From Verrucomicrobia subdivision 3 bacterium UBA693 (lineage in GTDB: Bacteria; Verrucomicrobiota; Verrucomicrobiia; Limisphaerales; UBA8199): DNA of 64,000 nt. The notes beneath the pieces are model-generated. The model saw only the letters and a program-made list of their open reading frames with translations, was not told where the DNA came from and did no database searches. The position numbers were made by a program, and so were the translations under genes. The DNA lies in assembly GCA_002298785.1 (NCBI GenBank), contig DBMR01000040.1, forward strand, positions 93,601 to 157,600. The letters run 5' to 3'. Below are positions 44,506-53,100 of the stretch, one piece after another. The first letter of the stretch is position 1. Each line of letters opens with the position of its first letter.

Positions 44506-46023
44506 ATGAATAACGATAAACGCAACGATCGTCGAGTAATCGACGTGCCTTCCTTTGAGAAGAATGTAGAGATCCTGGAGCACGTGTTGCTTCTGGCCTG
44601 CATTAAATCGTACCGGTTCTACGCTAACATCAGGGACCGTCTTTGCCCCCGGCTGCCCGATGGCCGCTCCTTCCGTCCTGACTTCACTAACCCGGATTAC
44701 AACCGGGTTCACAACCTGGTGGCCCATTTCTGGGAAGGGATGGCCAACATGATCAAGGATGGAGAGATGGGCATCGGTGCTGACTTGATGGAAGTGATTC
44801 TGTCGAAGGAAGTGCAACGCGGCATCATTACTGCCGAGCAGGGCTCGGCGATCGCAGCCTGGTTGTCCCCGGATCTCAGGACGGTAGATCTGGATCTGCT
44901 GATGCTCAACCAGATGCCGAGCAATCCTACGTTTCTAAAATGGATCGAAGGCCGGGCGATAGAATATGAGCACCGGCGCCTGCAGTTCACTTCGCTGGGG
45001 CGACAGCCAACGTTGTCAGATCTGCAAGATTCGGTGAAAAGCGTTCAGAAAACGGTGATGCCGCCCAGCAGCCAAGTGGTGAACCCTGGGGATCTGCTCT
45101 GGGGCATCAATCCGTATCGTCGACTGCTGACCGTGCCTTCCTTGCCGGAGCTTAATGACATGCTTAAAGGAGGGTTCGCCCCCGGCGAAACGACGGTGAT
45201 TGGGGGAATTAGTGGTGGCGCCAAAACCCTTTTCGCCATGCAAGCGACCTTGGACTTTGCCAGGTCTGGCCGCAACGTCGTCGTTCTTACGACGGAGCAA
45301 AAGCCTGCGGCCTTGGTTCAGCGCATGGTCTCGAACCATTTCAACTTGGACTATAGTGTGTTTAAACGAAGAATCGAGAAGGCGCTCAAAGAGTCCCCGG
45401 TCGACGAGGTGGGACTTCGTTACTTACCGGAAGCGTGTTACGACACCCCGGAAAAATACGATCTAGCAATAGCGTTCCAGGAGATGATCGACCGGCATGT
45501 ACGATTCATCGACTGGTCCGGCACCGGAATGAGCCTGGTAAAAAACTTCGACGCCGCCATCGAGCAGGTGACAATGTCGAATCCTGGCTGGGAGCCTGAG
45601 GTGATCATCGTTGACTGGGTAGGCGGCGGCTTGGATCACAGTGTTGGCCGGAACGATCAGCTACGTCATTTTTACCGAGACGCCGGCGAGACCATAATTA
45701 ACCACGGCAAACGCACCAACCGTGTGATGTTTATAATGGCGCAGTTGAACAAGACGTTGGTTAAGTGTTCAACTTCTTTTATCACCCAGGACATGCTGGC
45801 TGAATGCAAATCGCTGATCGACAATGCGACCAACTTTATGGGAATCACTGCGCTTCGGTCGTCAAAACCTGAAGCCGACAATTTCAATTTGCAGCCAAAT
45901 CAGTACTTCTGCTTCCCGAAGATCAGGGACGGCGAAACTGGCCGGATAAAGGTAACAACTGAGTTTCACTACCAGCGATTTATCCCGGCCCGGGTTCTCA
46001 TGCAGTCTGCGCCTCGAAATTAA
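44506..46023 (+). CDS. DnaB-like replicative helicase/RecA-fold ATPase
   Basis: A 505-residue protein. A helical N-terminal part (about 1-190) resembles a DnaB N-domain. The RecA-fold core begins LNDMLKGGFAPGETTVIGGISGGAKT, with Lys240-Thr241 of Walker A, a catalytic Glu264 in LTTEQKP, and Walker B EVIIVDWVGG with Asp370. The residue before the Walker Lys is Ala239 where most P-loops have Gly. IMAQLNK near 415 is the usual sensor region. It likely unwinds the element during its own replication, together with the winged-helix protein downstream. Family call is firm; helicase activity is inferred. Confidence 0.8.
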   Translation: MNNDKRNDRRVIDVPSFEKNVEILEHVLLLACIKSYRFYANIRDRLCPRLPDGRSFRPDFTNPDYNRVHNLVAHFWEGMANMIKDGEMGIGADLMEVILSKEVQRGIITAEQGSAIAAWLSPDLRTVDLDLLMLNQMPSNPTFLKWIEGRAIEYEHRRLQFTSLGRQPTLSDLQDSVKSVQKTVMPPSSQVVNPGDLLWGINPYRRLLTVPSLPELNDMLKGGFAPGETTVIGGISGGAKTLFAMQATLDFARSGRNVVVLTTEQKPAALVQRMVSNHFNLDYSVFKRRIEKALKESPVDEVGLRYLPEACYDTPEKYDLAIAFQEMIDRHVRFIDWSGTGMSLVKNFDAAIEQVTMSNPGWEPEVIIVDWVGGGLDHSVGRNDQLRHFYRDAGETIINHGKRTNRVMFIMAQLNKTLVKCSTSFITQDMLAECKSLIDNATNFMGITALRSSKPEADNFNLQPNQYFCFPKIRDGETGRIKVTTEFHYQRFIPARVLMQSAPRN

Positions 46024-46182
46024 TGATGAAGTTAAATGCTTTTAATGTGCGAAATTGCCAACTCGCGAAAAGGGAAGCGTCAAACCGAGCCTTCTTGGAA
46101 AGCATGTCCAACCCGCGCTTTTACATAGTCCCGAGAACCGGCACCACCATCGCGGAGACAGCCAGCAGGCGGCTGGCCTGAA

Positions 46183-48213
46183 ATGGCAGCTTCAACGAGT
46201 ATGCAACCAAAACACACTGCGTTAGCGGTTAACGACGACATTGCCGGCCAGGTTATCAGGTGCAACGAATTTATTGCCCGGGGGAAACTTCGTTACACGA
46301 TTACAGATCTCTGCAGGGTCATTTCAAATTTAGAAAACCCCCATTGCTTTCCGGATGTGGATCGACGACACAAGGTAGGCTCTGGAGTGGCGCCGCTCTT
46401 GAAGGTGATGGTGTCTTACTACGATGTCGCCAAGGACACCAGCGGATCTGGTGAATTCAAACACAAACACAAAATAACTCAGGATTTCTACGTTAGACTG
46501 ACTCGGGAGGAATTATTTAGACGCGCCAACCTCACCCCGGCGACCTGGAGGGTGGCTCGAAAAATTTTGAAGCAGGCTGGGATTTTAGAGTTGAGTTACG
46601 ACAAGACGCGGAAGGGCCAGGGCACCCTAATGTATTTGCGGCTGAACTTTGATCGCCTGGAAGAGTGGAATGGTGCCGTTCAGTGTTTGAAAAAAGAAAG
46701 GCGTGAAGACTGGCCGCATAACCAGCGTGTGGCACCCCCCTACATGCCTCCTGGTTACGCTTCAAAGCCCGGCAACAACTGTTCGGAGATTAAGGCAGCA
46801 ACTGCTCCGGGAAACGGGTCAACCAAGCCGCGCAAGAGCTCCAGGGCCAAGACTGCAGTTGTTCCGGGTAATGAGGTAATTGAAGTGGAGGTTAAACCAC
46901 TGACTGTGAGCGATTTAGTAAGTTCTAACAGCAGTTGTTGGAATCCTACGGTCGCGAAGCCAACAGTTGTCGTCAACGACAACTCCCAAGTACAATTAAA
47001 TGCTGATCTGCTTTTAGGCGATCACCCTTTGGCTTTATGGTTTTCTCCGTTTTTCCATTCTCCACATGGTGCATTGGCTTTTTCATCTAGCGATGGCGAC
47101 GTTATCCGGGTTGGCGATCGGCAGTTAAGGGAACTCCCTGGCCCTTCAGGCCGAGGGAATTCAACTTTTGAAAAAGAACCCAAACTCCATACCGTTGTGG
47201 ACGTGATCCCGGAAGCCGGCGCCGCTAGCGCTCCGCGCTCTCAGGCGCCCCTGGTAGCCCCCGAAGGGCAGGATGCCAAGGCGGTTCTTCCGGGGGCTGT
47301 TGTAGCCGGCGCTACGCGCCAGCCGGGGCCCTTACCCAAATCCAGTTTTACTGGCGTCAATCGAAGATTCGCCCCTATAGGCTTTTACGATCGCGAAGCG
47401 AATCCCGGGGCAACGCTTGTGGTAATCGAAGCGACCGTGCCCACCGCCAGGCACCCTGCTCCGTTAGACCCGGAGCTGGACGGCATGCTTGATCTTCTTT
47501 GTCAGCACTTTGGGGTTAAGCCTGATCTGTTCCAAATCAAGAAGTTACAAAGGTTACGCAGTATTCCCGGTTATGAGGCACTCACTTTTGACCGTCTTGC
47601 CTTGTTCATAGAAATCAATGGCCAGACTCATGACTATTTTCCAGCTTGGATTTGCGACGTTAGCCTTGATGATTTCCTTGAACCCGGAACTTGGAGAATA
47701 ATCGCCAATTACGTCAACCTATCCAGCGTCCAGGAGGCGGACGATTGTCGCTACTCGCTTGAGGCGGCTTTTGGTGAAAACGGCTTCGTGGCGAAGGCGA
47801 AGGTGCAGCTGGAGATGCCTATCGAGGAGTTTCTTCCCGACTTGTACGTCGACATTGTTACCTGGGCACAAGACTCCACCTTCGGAGCCAACGACATCCC
47901 TTTCGATTACTTGTATCGATTTCTTCCCCGGGCAGTTCGAGAAGGGTTTGAGATCCCGGCTAAAGTTATGATTCAGACCCGGAACGCGCTTTTGAATGCT
48001 CCGGTCTTTTTTCGGTTAACTGAGCCGGTGTGCAACTGGTCCGGGATTCTGGGTTTGACTCCGGCTGAGATTGATAGCCTGAACAAGCAGGCTGGTCAAA
48101 TGGTGCGCCATGCGCGTTGGATAGATTATTTGGCGGCAGCTTACGAGAAGACGGAGCCCAAGTTTCACGGCAACCGGAAGTACTACTTTAACGATGGGCT
48201 TGAGGATGTGTGA
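46183..48213 (+). CDS. Winged-helix replication-initiation-like protein with disordered linker
   Basis: A 676-residue protein; the ATG at 46201 is an alternative start. Residues about 20-170 look like a winged-helix replisome-organiser domain (FYVRLTREELFRRANLTPATWRVARKILKQAGILELSYD followed by a wing GQGTLMYLRL). Residues about 190-420 are a low-complexity Pro/Ala/Ser linker. A folded C-terminal domain (about 425-676) is unrecognised. It lies 160 bases after the DnaB-like gene and just before the last gene of the set. Phage and plasmid replisome organisers load DnaB-type helicases, which fits this order. The linker DNA contains a cluster of hairpins. Confidence 0.6.
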   Translation: MAASTSMQPKHTALAVNDDIAGQVIRCNEFIARGKLRYTITDLCRVISNLENPHCFPDVDRRHKVGSGVAPLLKVMVSYYDVAKDTSGSGEFKHKHKITQDFYVRLTREELFRRANLTPATWRVARKILKQAGILELSYDKTRKGQGTLMYLRLNFDRLEEWNGAVQCLKKERREDWPHNQRVAPPYMPPGYASKPGNNCSEIKAATAPGNGSTKPRKSSRAKTAVVPGNEVIEVEVKPLTVSDLVSSNSSCWNPTVAKPTVVVNDNSQVQLNADLLLGDHPLALWFSPFFHSPHGALAFSSSDGDVIRVGDRQLRELPGPSGRGNSTFEKEPKLHTVVDVIPEAGAASAPRSQAPLVAPEGQDAKAVLPGAVVAGATRQPGPLPKSSFTGVNRRFAPIGFYDREANPGATLVVIEATVPTARHPAPLDPELDGMLDLLCQHFGVKPDLFQIKKLQRLRSIPGYEALTFDRLALFIEINGQTHDYFPAWICDVSLDDFLEPGTWRIIANYVNLSSVQEADDCRYSLEAAFGENGFVAKAKVQLEMPIEEFLPDLYVDIVTWAQDSTFGANDIPFDYLYRFLPRAVREGFEIPAKVMIQTRNALLNAPVFFRLTEPVCNWSGILGLTPAEIDSLNKQAGQMVRHARWIDYLAAAYEKTEPKFHGNRKYYFNDGLEDV

Positions 48214-48216
48214 AAT

Positions 48217-49038
48217 ATGAATGAACAAATCGATGACCAAAAAGTTGTGCTCGGCAATGCCGCTGTGGGTTTGCTGGGCGTCTTGTCTCACTGCAAAGAA
48301 ATTTACGATATATTATCAGCTAAATACGGTCCAAACCTCGGCGGAATGTCCGGCAGACTGTGGCATCAGGGTGAGCATTTTCTTACTGCCGCGGAGCGGA
48401 TCTACGCCTGGGCCACAAGCGTCGAAGCTGAAGAATCTGAGATGCCGTATGCGAGAATTGAGCCGGATTTTCAGTTTCTGACTGGGAATGCGGAAACGCT
48501 GCGATATTTTGCTTACGGCGCTGGCGAGAATTTAGTCCAAGCGGCCGCCTTCTTCTTTCTGGCTTCCGACGCTGAAGGCTGGGGAAAAAGTCGCCTTACC
48601 CATTTGGGTGGCCTGTTTTCTGGGGTGGCCGTTTATTCCGAAGTCCATGACCAATTGCTACCGGATAATATCCGCCTGGATAATTTCCAAGTATTTACGC
48701 GTCAGGTTCGCAATGCCTTGGACTTGGCCAAGAGACTGACCCCGGGTTCTGCTGGCGATTCTGCCAAAGCGAGTTACCAAATGGAGCCGCTGGTGCGCCG
48801 TAGCTTCGTGCGGCGGATGGGCGACGCCGACGATCTGCCCGACAATGAGGTTGAAGCCATAATCGCCGGCGTGATAGCAGGAAAAAAGCAGGATGACTGG
48901 AGCAGTCCAGTGCATGATGGCGCTCCAAGTCATTTCAATTGGGTCTTGAGTGGCCCGAAGACCGCGCTGATAGAGGCTGGCGTGTTCTGCTTGGTGGCGC
49001 ATGACTCTGTGCTATCAGAATTTTGGGGTGGATTCTGA
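48217..49038 (+). CDS. Unknown protein, last gene of the element's replication cluster
   Basis: A 273-residue soluble protein that begins three bases after the preceding stop, so it is co-translated. It has helical N- and middle parts (VLGNAAVGLLGVLSHCKEIYDIL, NLVQAAAFFFLASDAEGWGKSR), a charged stretch RRSFVRRMGDADDLPDNEVEAI and a C-terminus SHFNWVLSGPKTALIEAGVF. I recognise no family. Its place after two replication-type genes suggests either a replication accessory factor or element cargo. Confidence 0.6.
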   Translation: MNEQIDDQKVVLGNAAVGLLGVLSHCKEIYDILSAKYGPNLGGMSGRLWHQGEHFLTAAERIYAWATSVEAEESEMPYARIEPDFQFLTGNAETLRYFAYGAGENLVQAAAFFFLASDAEGWGKSRLTHLGGLFSGVAVYSEVHDQLLPDNIRLDNFQVFTRQVRNALDLAKRLTPGSAGDSAKASYQMEPLVRRSFVRRMGDADDLPDNEVEAIIAGVIAGKKQDDWSSPVHDGAPSHFNWVLSGPKTALIEAGVFCLVAHDSVLSEFWGGF

Positions 49039-49239
49039 AGTGGATTAGGACGCCGAAACGGAAGGTGGATACAGCTCGATCCCGGCCTGTTACGAAACCC
49101 ATATAACTCGGCATGTAATCAGGCTCGTGAGGTGCTCGTGGGGTGTTGATCGGCGCGGCGGTCTCGGGCATGAGGTTGAAAGGTGCCTACCGGCGCCATC
49201 AGGAGTTGTCGGCACTTACCCCTAAATAACATGCCCATG

Positions 49240-49800
49240 GCATCGTTCAAAAAGCACCGTAAGACCTTTGTCATTAATATATTACGGTCAGAATAGACGA
49301 GCATGGCGCGTGCAATTAACGCGCAAGCACGAATATGGTTACGTTTTCGCTCTGAGTCCGACTTTTTGGTACGCAACCTGTCCCCGGATCCGGGTTTCTG
49401 ATCTTTGAGTAAAATCAACTGCTTATTGTGGTGTAATTCGTTTATAGTAAGACTGTTGCTATCGTCGCAAAGTGCCTGTGAAGCTCAGAAAAGTCGCAGC
49501 TTTCTAGCGCCAGAATTGGCCGAACGGGTAGGTGGGCCAGGAGCATTCGGCTTCAAAAGCAATAACAACTGCTATCGGGCGTAACCTCCTGGCTGCACGG
49601 CGCACGACGAAGGATGACTTTTTTACGCCCTTTACCCGGCGCGACGAGCAACATCTACGTCGCCCATATCACCCAGTCGCTGGGACGCCCGGTCGCTGGA
49701 AACCCAGCCCGTTTTCGCGATGTAATCCGTTGATAATGAAACTATTACGGTCAATGTAAAGAGGTTGCAAATCCCAGGAAAGTCGCGGTGTGCCAGCGTC
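49240..49800. repeat. Three diverged direct repeats of 60-90 bp in non-coding DNA
   Basis: The best pair is at about 49430-49512 and 49718-49800: both begin TGTAAT(T/C)CGTT, share the pattern ACT, TT and TC, then CAG(A/G)AAAGTCGC and AGCG(C/T)C. A weaker copy near 49270-49300 shares ATTACGGTCA with the third. The spacing is about 290 and 200 bases and all run in one direction. The stretch 49039-50141 has no convincing gene, so these may be recombination or end sequences of the element to the left. Confidence 0.5.
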
Positions 49801-49899
49801 GGCGGCAGCGGCACGGAGTTCATAAGGTGTTACCATTGATTGCGGGAGGGAAGTAAGCCTAACCCGGAAATCAATATTCAGAGCATGGGTGAGCGAAGT

Positions 49900-50065
49900 C
49901 GATTCGCTGTTGATTCAAGACTTCAATTTTGGCGTTGATTTCGGCCAACGCCTGTTGCGGTTTGTTTCCAGTGCCAATTTCTTGATGGTGTTTTCATTGT
50001 GACCTTGCTTGTCCACGGCGACGTGACGTCCTTTCAACAGCAATGCCATGAAAAAGTGCTACGGC
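49900..50065 (-). pseudogene. Possible frameshifted remnant of an unidentified gene
   Basis: On the minus strand MALLLKGRHVAVDKQGHNENTIKKLA runs into a break. A second frame then continues LETGNKPQQALAEINAKIEVLNQQRIDFAH, which reads as a helical protein segment. Two frames that join into sensible sequence suggest a decayed gene. I do not recognise the family. Confidence 0.3.
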
Positions 50066-50141
50066 TCAATAAGCTCACCCGTGTTGGAGAATAGAATGAA
50101 CGGTGGCGTTGTTTGAATTTGCTCGCCGACCTTTTAGCTGC

Positions 50142-53100
50142 TCATGGAGGTGGACCCCAATCGTTACCATCGCCCACCTGACTCGGACTAAAGTAGGAAG
50201 GGTCTCCGAGTTGGCCGGACTTGAACCCGCCCCAAGCCCAGAGACTTCCATCATCCTTTATGGCCAAGGTGTGTACTGAGCCGGCTGCGACTTTCCTCCA
50301 GTCATTTGCGGTGCCGATGCGGACGGGTTGCTCGTGGCTGGTCAGCGTGCCATCACCACATTGCCCACGCGAGTTGTCGCCCCAAGCCCACAGGCTGCCA
50401 TCCGCTTGAATTGCCGCAACATGGCCTCCGCCTGCAGCCAGCATCGTCCAATTTGCGTTAGTGCCAATTCTCAGAGGGGTTGCGGAATGCCAATTAGCTC
50501 TCCAAAATGGGTAGCCCCATCCCCATAAACTTCCGTCCGTTTTCAAACCAGCCGCATACTGTCCACTGCTGAAGGCGGCTACGGTAAACCATCGATGGTC
50601 TGTGCCTACCACTCCGGGGACATTGTAGAACGTCCCTCCTTCCCCACGCCCCAGAGAAGCTCCCCCGTCACCCCATGACATGAGCTGCCCACCGCTTGTG
50701 ATAGCGAACGAGCAATGCGACGCTGCGCAAACGTACGTCCACGCGTTTGAACTCTGAACTTGAGTCGGATAAAGAATGTTCTGGCCGCTTACAGCGTTAG
50801 TGCCTAAACCAAGTTCCCCGTAATAATTATCTCCCCAGCTCCAGAGTTTGTTCTCTGAGGTGATGCCAAGAGTGTGGTACCCGCTGAGCGAAAAAAATCT
50901 CCAGCTAAGGGGTGCACTCGTTGGCACCAGGGAGAGCCTTGGGCTGGCATCCCCGACTCCCAACACGCCGTTGTAATTCGCGCCAGAGGCCCACAGAGTG
51001 CCGTCGTTTTGCAGAGCCAGGGTACTACTGCTAGCATTCGCCGCCATGAACCAATTGTCATTTGATCCGAGGCGAGTTGGCACGGCAAAATAAGTCCCGG
51101 CCGGGGAGCCCACACCGAAATCTCCCGCCGAAGCAGTTCCCCACCCCCACAGCGTTCCATTCGTTTTAACGGCAAGCGAACAGTACGTCCCCGGCGCCAG
51201 CGTAGCCCAATCCGAATCGGCGCCTATCCGCTGCGGTTGCAGCGGCCGCGAGTTTCCGAGGGATCCATAGTCGTTCGCGCCCCAGCTCCAGAGCGTGCCG
51301 TCTGCCTTAAGGGCAAGCGAATAACTCTGAGCGCCTGAAACCGCGACCCAACTATTGTCATGGCCTATCTTGACAGGATTGGGCCAGATCGAACGGGGAA
51401 GGACAGATCCTAAGCCTAATTGGCCAGATTCATTATCACCCCAGCCCCAAAGACTACCATCTGCACGTATCCCTAAGCAGTGGCCATCGTTACCTCCCGC
51501 AGAAACTGCGACCCAGTTGGACGCTGTGCCAAACTGCCTGGGAACCACACCATATGAGTAACCCCAGGCCCAGAGCGTGCCGTTAGTTTTTAGGGCTAGG
51601 GTGTACAAATCAGCTGCCTCCACCAAAAGCCAGTCGTTGTCTTTGCCAATCTGAATCGGAAACGGCTGCGTAGCGTACGTTCCATTGCCCAACTGACCGC
51701 AGTCGTTTTCTCCCCATCCCCAAAGGGTGCCATCGTCCCCAATGCCCAGCGAGTGCTGACCGCCAGCCACGACCGTGCGCCACCGTTTTGTGGGAGCAAT
51801 AGGGATGGGATCTTGGTAGAAAGCGTTAGTGCCACCGGCCAGTTGGCCAGAGGAATTCCAGCCCCAGCCCCATAAAGAACCATCCACCTTCAAAGCGAGG
51901 CCGTGGAAAGGCCCTCCTGCCAAGTAGGCCCAGTCGGTATTGGTACCGAGTTGGACCACGTTCGTGCCTGTGTAGTACCAGCACGGCCAGCGCCAAAGGG
52001 TTCCATCGGTTCTCAAAGCGGTAAAGCTATATGCTGCGTAGGTAGTCCCGTAGTACTCCAGTGAGGCCAAGGCGACAGTGCGCCAATTCGTATTGTTGCC
52101 AATTCTCCTGGGAGTGGCCCACCGTTCTACGTCCGTCATTTGACCCCAGGCCCATAAACTGCCGTCTTTCCTAATGGCCGCGGCGCAGGTGCTACCCGCT
52201 ACGATGCGCACAGGAGCTAGAGAATCAACTTTTTGGAACTGACTAGCCCAAAATGGCATGCCACCCATCAAGTTCCCCGCCAAGTCCACGATCCTTCCTG
52301 GCGCGATTCTCAAGCCGTAGACACCTTTTGCGAGGGCGTCAAAGCCGATAATAACATTCCCGGTTTCTGCACTGATGGTGATCTTCTTTATAGGCACAGC
52401 CGCAGCGTCTGGACCGTCTACCGCTCCTCCCGCAGCGGCTTTGAAGAGAGCGAAATTCGTATAGCTCACAGTTTCAGGGTCAATTGGTTCGGAGAATTCA
52501 ACCTGTATTTGGTCGACCAGGTTGAGAAGAATCAAGCCGGTGGCCGGTGTGATGGTCTTAATCGTCGGGGGCGTTGTGTCCTGAAGTATATCGATTTTGA
52601 ATGGTGCTGAAGTGCTTGAATTTCCGGCAAAGTCGGTGACCCTGACCTGAAATGTGATTCCGTTGGATGCGACCTGGTATGCCGGGGCATTAACGGTGAA
52701 AGTGTCCCACGGAATGGCCCTGCCTGTGGCAACCGTCTGCCCGTCTTGAAAAAGCTCAACACTGCTTATTCCTGCCTCGTCGTGTGCACTGACATGAATC
52801 GGAATGAGGGCGCCTTCAAACACTTGGAGCCCAGCCTGGTTCGTGTCGACATCAGCTGCCGAGCAACTCAAGGAAACCGAGGGTTCGTGGGTGTCGAGGA
52901 AAAAGGTCTGGTCCTGCAGTGTGACGATATTCCCTCCGGAATCTCTTACCGCCAGCCGAAATGTATAAGTTCCATCTTGGAGAGGTCCGCCATTGATTTG
53001 TTCAAGTTCGCTCCGACCGAGCGAGAACTTGCGAAAGTAGGAACTCAATTTCCCTGATAGGTCGGTGAAGGCAACATCACCGCTTATTACAAATCCCCCC

